Shown: piece by piece, positions 46,000 through 59,004 of the stretch | Layout: the number at the start of each line of letters is the position of its first letter | Numbering within the stretch: the stretch's first letter is position 1 | Assembly: GCA_019359835.1 (NCBI GenBank) | Contig: CM033324.1 | Location: 61,076,508 to 61,140,507, forward strand | DNA: 64,000 bases | Direction of reading: 5' to 3' | Source of the DNA: Pharus latifolius | Taxonomy: Eukaryota > Streptophyta > Magnoliopsida > Poales > Poaceae | Made by a program: the position numbers and the translations under genes | The notes under the pieces: generated by a model | Seen by the model: only the letters and a program-made list of their open reading frames with translations | Told to the model about the DNA's origin: nothing | Databases searched by the model: none

Positions 46000-47788
46000 C
46001 ATGAGTCACGATAATGGCCTCGCCGCCCTCGTCAGCGCCGCCCTCGCCACCTCGCCGCCCTTGTTCCCTCGACCCTCGCCGCCTCACTGCCTCACAGCCT
46101 CGCCGCCTTGCCTCCTCGCCGCCCTCGCCCCCTCGCCGCCTCACAGCCTCGCCTCCCTCGCCACTACGTGCGCCGCACCATCTCACACCACCTCCACTCC
46201 GGGACGTCGCGTGAGCCACCGCCCCTGCGTGCGCCGCCGCCATAGCCACCCCTCGCCAAACCACCTCAACACTGCTGCTCCCGATCCGCACCACCACAAC
46301 ACCACAGCCTCGCCGCCACCGTGAGATCTCCCGCACGCCGCCGGATCTACCCGATCCGCCCAACCGCCGCTCTCCACTTCTCGCACCGCCATTCCACCTA
46401 ACCCGCCGCATCTTTTTTCTCACCCCTTCGGCTCTACTTTGGCCAAACTCCAAACACCAGCAACCACGACCTCAACGCCGGCGCATTTTCTTCTCTAATA
46501 GCTCAAGCTCGACCACGACATCCTCCCAAGACACCACGGCCGCAGCCCAGTTCCTCAGCAACACCTACGACGGTGTGCCCTGCTTCTTCATCCCCGATTT
46601 GCTTCACCGACACCGTCCTCGACGACCGCCAACCAACAGCAAGCTCCATCAGTAAATTTTTGGTGATCATCCCCTTTCTGTTACTCTCTGTTTTTGTCAA
46701 ATGCTTGAGATGAACAACTGAATGTATGAGATGAATGCTTGTATGTAATTGTTGAATTGAATTCTCAATTTCCAATTTCTGAGTTGAATCAAAGTGAATC
46801 TGTTCTATGATTGCCAGGGTAGTTTGATCTGAGATGAATTTTACTGAGTTGAACTGAAATGATAGTTTACTAAGTTCTGAAGCAGTTCTCTTTTTGTTGT
46901 TCAAAGTGACTGTCTTGCACTGAATTAGTGTATTGAGCAATGATTTTTTTAATGCTTGTGTTGACTCATTCTCAGATGAAATGAAATGTCATTTGTCTGC
47001 TCCAGGACCATCCCAATTCTCAGGTTATGTTTTGATTGAGCAGTGTTTCTATGTTCTGAAGAATTGAGCTCTTAATATGTTGCGATTTTAGTCTTGCATC
47101 TTGTATTGTCTTCGGTAGCTAGTGACTGTTTGAGTTGTTATCTGTAACCTCTGAATCAATCATGCACTAATTGAAGTTCAATTCATAATTGTTGATTTCC
47201 TGGCTATTGGTTCTCCATTGGATGTGGCAATTTCTATCTGTGAATGAACTTAGTTTTTCTTCCACTTGATGTTGAGATCCTAGTGCTTGAATTGCTTAAT
47301 CTTGCATATAGTTGTTGCATGTCTAGAATAGTGCATCCCAAATTGTGTGTATTGCTTCCAGTTTGAGTTATATTTGGGTTCATGTTAATTGTGATATACT
47401 AGCTTCTCCTGAGGTTGAATTAAGCCCTTGTTCATCTTTTGAGAAGAACTAAAATGGAATCAACGTTGTCTGCTTGTTTGTTGCTGTTTCATGGTGTTTA
47501 ATTAGAAAGAAGCATGGAATTTTTTTGGTGTTGCTCTGATTACTGCTGTTAACAACAAATACCATCATTCTCAAAAAAAGAAAAGAAAAAAACAACAAAT
47601 ACTATCATTAATTAATTAAGGCATGATGTGTCTCAAAAGGACAAGAAGCAATCAAGGGCCAGTCACTCTAGTAATTATTATAGACTTGTAGTAGTCCAAA
47701 AATAAAATAATATTGGTTTCTCCATTTCAATAGTAGTCACTATATTTCATTCTACTCTATTGAAGAATGATGTTATTCTTTTATTGCT
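46000..47788. other. hAT 5' leader region
   Basis: 46.0-46.4 kb is Pro/Ser-codon-rich, GC-rich and has open frames on both strands; 46.6-47.8 kb is AT-rich and looks like an intron or UTR. No convincing exon before the ATG-bearing frame at 47789. Confidence 0.45.
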
Positions 47789-49924
47789 ATGACAGTGCAA
47801 ATGGCAACTCAAACTCAAAATAGTGGGGCGAAAGGAAATGGTCCAAATGGATCATCTCAAGCCACAGTGGAGGTCTTGGAGGAGCAAAGGGGAACAGATG
47901 AAATTGAAGAAGAGGAGAGTGATACGAAAAGGTTAAAATCAATAGTTTGGAAAAGTTATAAGAGAATTAAAGTGAATGGTGAGTGGAAGGCAAAGTGTTT
48001 ACAATGTGGTAAGAAGCTTGGAGGAAATACCAGAAATGGAACAAAGCATTTGCATGAGCACTTGAAGATTTGTACATATCGAAATGGAGAAGGGCAACTG
48101 AAGCAATCTACTTTGAGATTCAGATCAAGTGAGGAGAAAGGGAAAGTAAGTGTTGAGAAGTATGTCTTTGATCAAGATGTAGCTAGAAGGGCTCTTGCTT
48201 CCATGATTGTACTCCATGAGTATCCCTTGTCTATGGTTGATCACATTGGCTTCCGAAGATTTGTTAGTGCACTTCAACCCATGTATCGCATGTTGACTCG
48301 AAACACTATAAAAACGGACATCATAGACTTGTATGAAAAAGAAAAAAAAGAAGGCATTTGCTTATATGGGAAGGAACAAAGCACGGGTTGCAATTACTAC
48401 AGATATGTGGACATCTGATAACCAAAAGAAAGGCTATATGACGGTGACGGCACATTTCATTGATTAGTCATGGACACTTAGAAGTTGTATTCTTAGGTAA
48501 ATTTTTGACATGTCTTCTTATTTCTTACTAAATAGGAATACATGTAATTAATAATAATCTCTTGTTTGTTCATATATAGGTTTATTTATGTACCATGTCT
48601 ACATACAGCTAAGATTCTTTGTGAGGTACTTGTTCAATGTTTGTTAGATTGGAATCTTGAGAATAAGGTATCCACCTTCACTCTTGATAATTGCTCCACT
48701 AATGATGCCTTAATTTCACTGTTGGAAAAAAATTGAATGCAAATACTCTTTTGTTGGGTGGAAGAATGTTGCATATGCGTTGTTGTGCGCATATTTTGAA
48801 TTTAATTGTGAAAGATGGTTTGGAAGTATTGGTTCATGCGATAGAGAAAATTCGTGAGAGTGTGGCTTTTTGGATAGCTACTCCAAAAAGAGTAGAGAAA
48901 TTTGAGGACAATGCAAGGCAATTGAAAATTGATTTGGGCAAGAAGTTGTGTCTTGATTGTAAAACTAGGTGGAATTCAACATACCTCATGCTTAGTATTT
49001 CTTTGAGGTATAAGAAAGTGTTTGATCGTTTGGCAATACGTGAGAGATTATTTACTTGTTCACCAAGTGAGGATGAATGGAAGTTTGCTAGTGATATTGG
49101 TGAAAGATTGAGTATGTTTTATGATATCACACAGATTTTTTCTGGAAGCCAATATGTAACTGCTAATATATTCTTTCCGAAAATTTGTGCAATTAGATTG
49201 CATATGAGAAAGTGGCTTGTATGTAGCAATGAAATCATTCAGTCAATGTCAACTAAAGATGATTGAGAAGTTTGATAAATATTGGAGTGATATACAAGGA
49301 CTGATGGCTGTTGTTACAGTGCTTGATCCAAGGTATAAATTTCAAATGTTGAAGGTTGTTTTTGATCATCTCTTTGGTGGTAGCTCGATGCATGCAATTG
49401 AAAAGATCAAAGGATTGTTGCATGATTTGGTAGATGAGTACAAAGTCCATGCTGAGAATACAGAGGAAGAAAATGTGGCTACATCTTCTATTTCAAGTGC
49501 TACTTGTTCCGAGACCGATGAGATGTTGTGTATATTTGAAGCACAAATTGCTGAGTTGAGTAGTGATCCCTCACTGACTAAATCTGAACTAGATCGCTAC
49601 TTGGATGACAGTCTCATCCCCAAGACGGAGAATTTTGATATATTGGGATGGTGGAAAGTGGTTGGGATACATTGTCCTATTTTGCGGTTGATAGCCCGTG
49701 ATGTTTTTGCTATTCCAGTTACCACAGTTTCTTCTGAGTCTGCCTTTAGCACTAGTGGGAGAGTTTTGAGTGAGCATCGTTGCCAGCTTACTCCGAAAAC
49801 ATTGGAAGTACTAATTTGTACACAGAGTTGGCTCCGTGACCAAACTAAGAGTATGATATGTATCCATCTTTATTTAATATGTATGTTGTTTTTTTCCAAT
49901 GAGATGCTCATATGTATCATATGA
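47789..49924 (+). pseudogene. hAT transposase (RICESLEEPER/Ac-like), four lesions and one intron
   Basis: A BED zinc finger at 47940-48080 (VWKSYKRI … CLQCGKKLGGNTRNGTKHLHEHLKIC) binds DNA. Then DDE core parts: VAITTDMWTSDNQKKGYM, STFTLDNCSTNDALISLLEK, RCCAHILNLIVKDGL and KTRWNSTYLML. The C-terminal dimerisation domain lies at 49610-49850 (ILGWWKVV, VTTVSSESAFSTSGRVLSEHR). The frame is broken at an A run near 48335-48350, by TAG at 48465-48467, at an A run 48726-48732 and near 49255-49262. A GT-AG intron probably lies at 48496-48580. Transposase would cut and paste the element; this copy cannot make it. Confidence 0.85.
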
Positions 49925-50641
49925 TATGATTTGTAGGTGATCCCGTTGGTCTAGTGGGCTTGTGGACTTGTTTAGAAGATATCCAAGAAGATGTGGTGGT
50001 AAATTCATAATCCATTATATATAGATTGAGTTCTTTATATTTCACAACTAATTTTGTCTTTACCACATTGTAGGAACTCTCTCCGAAATTCTCCGAGCGA
50101 CCCATGGAGGATATTTCGTCCAAGGAAACTTAATTCATTTGCTTGTGACTTTGTTACTCATGGACTACGTTATATATCATCTTGCTAATATTCTTATGAC
50201 TTGAATTATTTATGGATTATAAAACTATGGTTTATGTTTTGTTTGAACTATATTATATGGTTATTCATGGACTATATAGTATGGTTTATGACTTTATGTA
50301 TGGTTGCTCACTCCTCAATCCTCATGGAATTGCGTTACTTATCAAGATATGGAGTTATAGACTATGTTGTATGCTTGTATTTGGATTATATGGTACATGT
50401 ATGAATATGATCTATTCTTTAAAATATTTTTAATCGTATATTGTCTTCTTTTATAAAACATGGAGAAATTCGTTCTAAAATAGCTCATACATATAGAGAA
50501 TATACTCAAAAAATTTAAAATAGTACACAAAATTCGGGTATCAGGGCCCCCGGCGGGGGCTGGGGCGGGGGGCGGATATCCCCCGCAAGGCGGGGGTGCA
50601 AAGTATACCCTCGCTCTAAACCTGCCCCGTTGTCATCCCTA

Positions 50642-51986
50642 ATGAAAACCCCATGTGATTGTCTAATCTTGAGTGATGAATGTTTTGACAATATTTTGAA
50701 TTGCTTGTGTTGTCATTATGTGTGAACAGTGCTATGTGATGGGTTTGCTTGTTATTGGTGCATGTTGCAGGTATACCGGAGTTCTAGTATGCTTACGGCA
50801 AGGTTAGGCCATCGGAGTAGTGCTCAGGGAGGAGCCCGAGACTCGACTAGTCCAAGAGATTCCGAAGGTGCTAGAGACTTGCGGGGACGCTCTACATGAC
50901 TAATCCAACACCTGGATATAGCATTGCACCAAGATTGTTGAAGTAACTCGAGCCGATCGAAGTGTAGAGGTTGCCGGTCGGGGTCCGGAATGGGAGAGAC
51001 TTCTCGGCATGTGGCGAGCTATTTAACATCGAGGTGGACATGTGATGACATTATGGCGAGCACAAGTGGTGCTCATGATGCTCAAGGAATCATTAAGATG
51101 GTTTATGGACTCCGAGTGGAAGCTTATGCGAAAGGTTCTAATGGAGAGCTAATTCTGCACTGATATAGACTTGTTCTCAGAAAGGTGTCAACAGAAAAGT
51201 TGTAGAGCTAGAAGTTAGCTTTCCAATGGATCCAAGAACATCAAAATTAGAGTTCAGATGATGAAGTTATGACTGTTTTAGTGTCTGCTGTTCAGAAAAT
51301 ACTGTAATTCTGAAATTGTAAATCCAAAAATTGTAAAAATGATTGATGAGAGTTGGGCCGAATTGGGTTTCGGGCCCAACCTCTACCAGCTGTTAGTTTA
51401 GTCCCACATTGGTTGTGGAGACTACTCTAAGAGGGTTTTAGCTCTATATAAGAATGGGAGTGCTAGGGAGAAGAGTTGCCCCTTTGAGAGAAAGTTTTAG
51501 GCTTTTGTGTTTAAGCCTTTGAAACTTTGTATTCTTGATCCTTTTCTTGGTTCTTGAATATTTTTAAGTTGTTGAAACTTCTCTGTTTCTTGCTTGTTTA
51601 AATACTCGCAATTGTTTGTTTAAATACTTGCAGTTTAAATACTCGCAATTGTTTGTTTAAATACTTGCAATTTAAATACTCGCAATTGTTTGTTTAAATA
51701 CTCGCAATTGATTGTTTAAATACTTGCAATTTAAATACTCGCAATTGATTGTTTAATTACTTGCAATTGATTAGTTCTTGTTTTCTTTTTATTTCTCCTT
51801 TTTTTTTGTGTTATGGAGATTTTTGAATATCAAGATAGATGGTGCTATGATTGGGGATAGCTATATTTGAGATATTCGAGCACCCCTACATCTTTATACC
51901 CTCTCTGTTTTCTTGTACTTGCCTCTTAAGTTTTATTTTGGAAAATCAATTCACCCCCCCTCTCGGTTCACCATCCTGGTCTTTCA
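50642..51986 (+). repeat. LTR-like fragment I, with tandem repeats
   Basis: Contains AGTCCCACATTGGTTGTGGA, a TATA box TATATAAG at 51445-51452, a T-rich leader and an end TCAATTCACCCCCCCTCTCG … CTTTCA, features common at the 3' end of plant LTRs. The 5' limit is unknown; its first bases adjoin the hAT end, so part of it may belong with the sequence left of 45622. Confidence 0.55.
51598..51774 (+). repeat. Short tandem repeats in LTR fragment I
   Basis: Alternating units TTTAAATACTCGCAATTGTTTG (22 bp) and TTTAAATACTTGCAA (15 bp), about eight units, in a transcribed leader position. Confidence 0.85.
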
Positions 51987-54900
51987 CCTAATGATGCCGC
52001 CTTGGAGCTAGACGGTCAAGAAAGTAATGATACCTCTGACTCCGTTTCAGCGTTGGAGAGATGCAGAACATGATGTTCTCATCATCAGGATAGATGCTGC
52101 CATCGGGCCGGACACGAACTTGTACATTTTTTAGCACAAGCTCCTCCAGCTCTTGGCGCAATACGCGATGATTCCTCCTATGTCAATCACACTTGCGCTG
52201 ATTGATCGTAGGGACATGAGGGACCCTGTGTAGGCCAGGTGGTGTTGGAAGCAGAGGAGGAGCCTGAGAGGGAGGAATCCAAGTGCACCTTGCTTGAGAT
52301 GGCAAGTTGACTTGCTTTCTAGGAGAAGTAGGTGCCTGCGAAGTGCCCCTACCTTGTCGAGATGAAGTCGATGCAGATGGAGTAGATTAAAGATGGACAC
52401 ATGACGACTACTCTACCCGACGAGACCACTGATTCCAACGAAGTGGTAGTGGTGCTTGTCTAGGCCAATAAGTCGAGGTAGGTGAAGGCCTTTGACGAGG
52501 CGCCCAAGTCTAGTGCATGTGCAAAGGACAACGTCTTGAAGTATCATGCCCTAAACTTCTTCTAAGCTGAGAGGAGGAATCAGGCATGTCGCAATCTCGC
52601 AACCACTCCTATAGACTCTTCATTTGTATTTGCAGTTGTTGGAGTTGTTGTATCTGACGAGGATTGACACCGGGTCAGTTCAAATAAATGCACTGTTGGT
52701 TCAAGTCAGATTCGAGCCAGACACGTGCCCGGCGGTGCAAACTCAAGTCATTCTGAGAAGCATTAGCCCGAGGTCACAGGCTTTGCGCGATCAAGTCACA
52801 GGCTTTGCACGATCAGACCACAGGCTTCGCGCGGTCAGAAGTTCGTATGCTATACGCGAACAGAATGTCGGAGATGTTGCGCGGTCAGCTAACATCCCGC
52901 GGTCAGAACATTCTCGACCAGGGTATTTGGAGTTCATTCGTCCGGCTGTCCCTATAGCGGGAATATTCCAAGTATCCCGAAGATTCCCCCACGTGGAAGA
53001 CCAACCGTCAGGAGGTTAATACGTGCAGTTATCCATGAATAACACGTGTTTAACCTGCGTGGAGGTTAAGAGCGGTTCTCTAAAAACCGCATCCAACCAT
53101 CCAAGCAACTGTCTGATGCAGTTACGACATGGACCAGTATAAAAGGGTGGCAAGGTGCATCAAACAGGGAGGATGGAAGGAGATCAATATCTCTGATACA
53201 AGGGAGATACAACACATCTCAACCACTCAAGCAGCCAAGTCTACGGCTTAGATTAGATAGTCTTACAAGCCTTTCTGGCTTCATTCTGTACATTGAAATA
53301 GGAAAAACCCTTCGCCTGTGAAGGTGTTTTCCCGCCATCTTGTAAACCTTTATCACCTATAGTGAAATCCCAACAGGACGTAGGGTTATTACTCCCACCA
53401 TCGAGGGCCCGAACCTGTATAAACCTCTCTGTGCTCCTGTTCTCCATTTTTCTACATACCTTCCCGGAGGGTCATCTTGAAAGGTCTCGCTATTACAAAT
53501 TTTGCATAAGTTCGGCTGAGGACTCCGAGTCCGAATCGTCGACAGTATCTCATCAGCACCAAGAGCGAGTACTTCATTCGGCAACACCGCGAACTTGTTA
53601 TCAGTACTGGATGGGCCAACTGCTGTAGAAATGTAGAAGCATGACTCCCAACTAGTTACCTTAACTTCGGGGGTGAAAGAAGCCATCGGACCGGGCATTC
53701 TTGCTCACTTGGTCGAATGGCGCCTTCAGAATTCCCTCATGATGGCAAGTCTCAATAAGTTCTTGATCTTGCCATTTTGACACACTCATTCATTAGGGAA
53801 CAAGTCGTATGGTGGCATCACTATGTAGGGATACTGACATGTCCTGTCAATGAGATCACTCGCACCGAGCACCCAGTCCTCTGTAGGAATAGCAAAACGG
53901 GTGATGCGGGCGCCAAGTTGCTCCTACAAGGCACTCACCTTGTGGTACTTCCATCTGAGGTTGCGTAGTCTATTGGGATTAAAGGCGCAGCGGGCAAACA
54001 ACATTTGCCTTCGTAGAGTATAGGAGACACTCTCCAATGCATTGAATAGCTCAACCTCAACATGTTGCACACCTGGGGTAGGCAGTGCTGAACTGATGAG
54101 CAGAGCATCTACATGAAGAGAGGTGGCATGGTGCTACCTGTTGGTGGCTTACTGACAAAGCCAGTGAGTAGCTTGAACATCACTTTGAATGTCGGCGATG
54201 ACAGAATTCTTCAGAAGGTTGCGTGCTTCTACCATCAAGGTGCGACACTCCTTCGCTTTAGCAGAAGCACGTTTATGTGCTTTCTTTGACTCCATCGCAA
54301 GGAACTCCACAGGCTCTTGAATCTGGTAGAAGTAAGTCGTGTAGCTGTACTTGAAGATTGCCACCAGAGGCAATGTCCCAAACTAAACCATCAGAGGCTC
54401 CTCGTCTATGTGAGCAAGTTTGTCAGGAAGGATCCACCTTCAAAAAGGGGTTCCTTGATCAACTCATGCATCATCACATATATTATGCAAGTGCTCCATA
54501 GGCGAGCAACCATATGCATGATGGATGGAAGACTGAGGGCATGTGGAAGCGAGTCAGATGACCATCGGAGCACAGCAAAGATGAGAGGAGAACCATGTCC
54601 TACCGAGTGTGCCATTTTGTTTTCCCAAGAAGATCTCTCTTTTGGGAAATTAGCCATTTTTTGTGTTGCGAGCGTGCTAATATACATAAATATATAAATA
54701 AAAGAATGGAGAATGTACAATCTTAGATAAAACAACGCACTTTATTAATTCTGAAAAGAATTACAAGTTACAAGTCCCTTTGGGATTTACATGTTCTCAT
54801 TACACTATAGGAAAGTACATCTTGGCTTCAAGAGATTGCATGGTTCATGGTTCCTCAGAGCTTTTGAAAAGCCCTTGGCTAATTACGTCTGCAAAATGAG

Positions 54901-55650
54901 TCAACAGAAAACCTCATATTAAGCTGTGCTGATGGTCATCGTCTTCAAGTCTCAAAATAACTTTGCCCTCAATAAATAAATGCAATGCATATGCTCATAC
55001 ATGCAAGTATGCAAATCCATAGCTTCGTCAGCCAATAGTGTTGCCATAAAAATGTGTGCCCTTCACCTCGTCGTTGCCCAGCCAAGGGATTATTCGGCCT
55101 CATCGGTCGCAAACAAAATGGATGCCTTCGCCTCATCAGTACCCAGCATGAATGGAGTCCGACTTCGTCAGTCACAGACAAAAGCATGTCGTCTTTGCAT
55201 GTCTGGTCGAAATGACAATACAAATCAGATTAAATGCTGATACAATCTACTGCTCAAAAATATATTCGAGGAACTTCGATTGAAAAGCAATCTGAGTCTG
55301 ATCGAGGCACTCATTGACTTAGGGCTCCCTTGTGCAATTGATAGTGATCTTCAACATCGCTTCGAATCGATCTTCATCTTCACATTCGGGCTCAGATAGG
55401 CACCAACGAACAGGCCTCTACCTCTGATATGATGCATGATAAATGTTATGCTTATGATAAACACTCACCCATGATCATCTTCAGGGGGACAAAGAGAAGA
55501 GCTTCTGGTCGAACAGAGAGGCTCCTTCGTCTAGTCTTCGTTGCCTGGTCTTCACATCGTCTTCTTGTCCGCTTTCGTTCACCTGAAAAAGTTAGCACCC
55601 CCTCTCTATTTAGAGAGGCTCTAGATTGGTTGCAACTATCCAACAACTAG
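51987..55650 (-). pseudogene. Remnant G: unidentified decayed minus-strand coding region
   Basis: With the solo LTR removed, minus-strand pieces read MESKKAHKRASAKAKECRTL (54290 region), ELFNALESVSYTLRRQM and NPNRLRNLRWKYHK (54050-53930), ESCFYISTAVGPSSTDNKFA (53640), and VRVRPDGSIYPDDENIMFC (52110). Many stops. The style suggests a retroelement polyprotein but I do not recognise it. At 55603 the minus strand has CTAAATAGAGAGG, a possible TATA promoter. 54750-55600 has no clear coding. Confidence 0.4.
52655..53544 (+). repeat. Solo LTR of the A family in remnant G
   Basis: TGACGAGGATTGACACC to CCGAATCGTCGACA with perfect target duplication GTATC (52650-52654, 53545-53549). 890 bp. TATAAAAGGG promoter near 53137. 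Confidence 0.94.
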
Positions 55651-56861
55651 AAATATTTAGGGAATTTAAATTTGAATAGGAGATAAACATGATTATTTAA
55701 AAAATTAAAAGATAATGCTAATGTTTATCTTGTTCGAGTTCGGGCTAAATTCGACCAGACCCAAGTCTGATTCGAATCCAACAAGGACCTGATTCGACTA
55801 GACCGAGTCCAAATCTTACTCGACCAAGTCTAGTCAAAATTTGACTCGACCAAGTGGACTCGACTACACCCAATTAACCCAATTGTTGGTGCGACCAGAC
55901 TTGGACTCAACTAGTGGGGTTTTTTAACCAGGTTTTACTCACTTTCAGAAATTGTAGTTCTTTTTTATTTTAACCTTTTTGGTCATATGGGACTTTTATT
56001 ATGAATTTTTTATTACAAAAATTCATTGCAGTGCTACAGTACTCTAATACTATTCACATGAACAGCCATGCTACAGTACTCAAATTGCTATTCTTGATGA
56101 ATTCAAATCCTAATTCTCTTCGTGTTGTACTTGTACTTTAGTTTCCAATAGCAACTCGGTTCAAATCTTTTAGTTCAACTTAGATTAGGATTTGATGCTT
56201 CAATTTGAACAATAGATTGAATTGATTTCATGCAGGGAATGCGAACCCTACCCAATCTCAGATTCATATCTGACTTAGAATCACCAACTTTGTTTCCAAC
56301 CTCAATTTGAATAGGAGTTAGGATCTTAATTAGCTTCCACAACAACATCAGTTGATCACATCTCGAGATGCCCTCGATAGCTTGTACTCCATTATGGCAT
56401 GCTGTTATGCTTGTTTTGAATCGAGGGAAACAAGGTTCACATCATTTTCAGTCACTCTTATTTTTCTTGTAGATATCTTAGAAACGAGACTCAAGAAAAA
56501 ATTCTTTAAGATTTAAATATTTTTAAAAAAATTTATTTTCCCCCCATTTTAAACACCCCAAATATTAGGAAATAAGAAAAATAAAATGCAAAAATATGAA
56601 AATCATAGAAAAATAATAGAAATGTGAGTGAAAAACTAGAAGATTTGAAAAATATAGTATTAGATGTTTGGATAATGGCCTCAATCCTACATGAGGAAAC
56701 AAAAAAAATGAGGCATGAGCTCCTGTTTTTATGAATTTTATGGGAATGGAAAATTTTTCAAAGAAATAGCTTTCATTGTTTCTTCCATCTAAACATTCCG
56801 GAGGATATGTTTGGAAAAAAAAAATGACCATAAAAATTTCTTATGAAATTTCTTGAGAATG
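55651..56861. other. AT-rich spacer
   Basis: 55.73-55.92 kb is dense in TCGACCA/CTCGACTA motifs. 56.56-56.83 kb is low-complexity AT-rich. No gene seen. Confidence 0.4.
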
Positions 56862-56866
56862 CTTTC

Positions 56867-57513
56867 TGTTGACGATCAAGAGATCTGATCGTTGATCTTA
56901 CGAAAAAGAATGAACAAAGAGTGTTGGAATGATGAAAGAGAACACAGAGAATTTTTTATACAGGTTCAAAGCCTCAAAGATAAGTAATAACCCTCCGACC
57001 TGTGTGATTTTATTCAATCTCCTTATTTCTATCGTCTGTTGTCTGTCTTACAAAAAATGTGGTATTTATATACATGGAAATTGTTTAGCTTGAGAAAATT
57101 ATTGCTGACTAACTACATTATTTTTTGTTGTCCTGACGGTTCTTGAGGATTGTGTTTCAAAATGCCCTGATACAAAAATGATGTGGTTTGACCAAATAGG
57201 CCTCCAACCAGGACTAGTAGATCCTTGACCAGCTTTAAGGGCTTCTTGGTCGAGGTCAAAAGGATCTTGCGCAGTCGTCTGTAGGGTGTTGTGGACGTTT
57301 CTTGGACCATGCTGTGGTCGAACAGATTTGATCAAGATAGACCATAGTATTTTTATGACTTGATTAATTTCGAATGATTAAACATCGTCAACTTGTTTGC
57401 GCCTGAGCACAACTTGCACGCCTTTGACTAGAACAGATTGTTATTGAACACGCTTGCTTTTCTTTGTGGCCCTGGACTGTCTTCAACCAAAATGAGGTGT
57501 ATAATCCTCGTCA
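56867..57513 (-). repeat. Solo LTR, related family
   Basis: On the minus strand it starts TGACGAGGATTATACACC and ends GATCGTCAACA. Perfect target duplication CTTTC (56862-56866, 57514-57518). 647 bp. It shares the first 11 bases with the A/C LTRs but little else, so it is a distinct family. Confidence 0.9.
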
Positions 57514-57518
57514 CTTTC

Positions 57519-59004
57519 TTTTGGAGGAATTTTAGAGAAAGCAAAAAAATGAGGTCCAACCTTATTGAAAATTTTCTTTGTCTCTAGTTGTAAGAAAACT
57601 ATACTCTTTTTCCTTTAAAATTCCTGTATTTTTCCTGTGACACATCTAAACATCCATTTTGAATAATTCTTGTGCTTAAATTTTTCTGTAGATTTCATTA
57701 AACCACTCAATTCTTATAAGATCTATACGTGATTTAATACATTCGCTGAACCTTTTATCTTTTTTCTGAATGAGTAACCAAAAAGGAAAAAGAAAATATA
57801 AGGCTATCTTTAATAGGAGAGACTCTATGAGGGATTCTTCGAATGAATATTTCATGCCACATGTGTGAAGAATTTCTAGGAGAACCTCTCTCCCTCCAAT
57901 GTAAAAGTTGCTTGGAGAGGCTCCTTGTGGGCTCCACACGTGAAGAGTCTCTTCAAAAGCCAAACATTTCGATGGTTTGATTCTTAAGGAGACTCTCCGG
58001 TGGGTCTCACATATTAAATATTGAAATGTGTTTTTTGCAACATATCATTGAGATTCATGAGTTGAAGTGATCAAATGGGGGTCATAATTATAGAGAGACA
58101 AGGTAAAAAAATTTTGTGAATTTTTTATAATTTTTCATGCAAAACAAATAAAAAATTCCCAACAACTCTTTTACAACAACTATATTTCCTAACAGCTAAA
58201 ATTTGAGTTACTGATAGGTGGGTCCTACTCAAAAAATAATTTGAAATAGTGATTTTCATTCAAAGTCATAAAACAGGGGCTAATAGGTAGGCCAAAAAAG
58301 TTAGGACCCACCAGTCATTCACTTGAGCTAGAATTTGAATGCAAAAATAAATTGCAACAGTCAGAATATTAAAAAATTGATTACTATGTTGACAGGCTCG
58401 CCACAAAAGCAATAGATCCCACTGTCAGTGTCAAAGGTGCAGTGCACAAAGAATGCGAGAAAAAGCTTGTGTGCCTAGGTGGTGGGGCTCGCCATTGTCT
58501 ACACTACCACTGACAAGCGGGCCCCGCACACTCTGGCCCCACTTGTCAGCAACGGAGTTAGTGGTGTATGTAGTAAATGCAACATTGTTTGTCCTGTTGG
58601 TGCATGTAAGTGGTAGGACCCACCATCGTCACCTCGTTATCCGTCGCGGAATACACAACAGTCCCTAACACGGGTCCTACTTGAATTTGTCCCACCTGTT
58701 AGTGAGTAAGGCCACGATGCAATAAAAAGTTGCCACCGCACGTGGGTTGTGGGGCCCATGATACGTGTCTCGTGGCATGGCATGAAAGTGAGCTTAGCCA
58801 AGACAAACGGGTCCCGCGTGATTTATGCACGACCTATCAGTGACGAGTTTTTGCAATATGTGCATAATGAATGTCGGAATTGGTGGGGCCACAAAATGCC
58901 CTTCCACGCTCTCAAGCCAGAGTTTGTTTATTAATAACCCACATAAAATAATCAATTACAAAAATGACCCATAGTTCAAAAATTTTACAGAAATGAATCA
59001 CCAC
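57519..59004. other. Intergenic region, possible MITE and grass-like motifs
   Basis: At about 57815-58000 a GGAGAGACTCT … GGAGACTCTCC inverted pair suggests a small MITE. From 58190 to 58710 there are repeated (G/T)GTCAG and GGGCCC/GGGTCC(T/C)AC motifs. Open frames here have no recognisable domain. No gene supported. Confidence 0.4.

Larger units (their letters stand above)
45622..50641 (+). mobile_element. hAT DNA transposon (5.0 kb) with broken transposase
   Basis: Terminal inverted repeats TAGGGATGGCAACGGG (left) and, on the other strand at the right end, TAGGGATGACAACGGGG. Flanks ATGATGCC (45614-45621) and ATGAAAAC (50642-50649) agree at 5 of 8 positions, an eroded 8-bp target duplication. 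GC-rich subterminal segments at both ends (GGTACCCG…GCGGATATGGGG and GGGGCGGATATCCCCC) form further inverted matches. The single gene encodes a hAT transposase. Confidence 0.88.

Noticed and set aside
46001..46453. Pro/Ser-rich and Gly/Arg-rich open frames
   Set aside because: GC-rich leader of the hAT element, open on both strands, low complexity.
58453..58934. Short plus-strand open frames
   Set aside because: No domain, no splice or promoter pattern; likely chance in a GC-moderate stretch.
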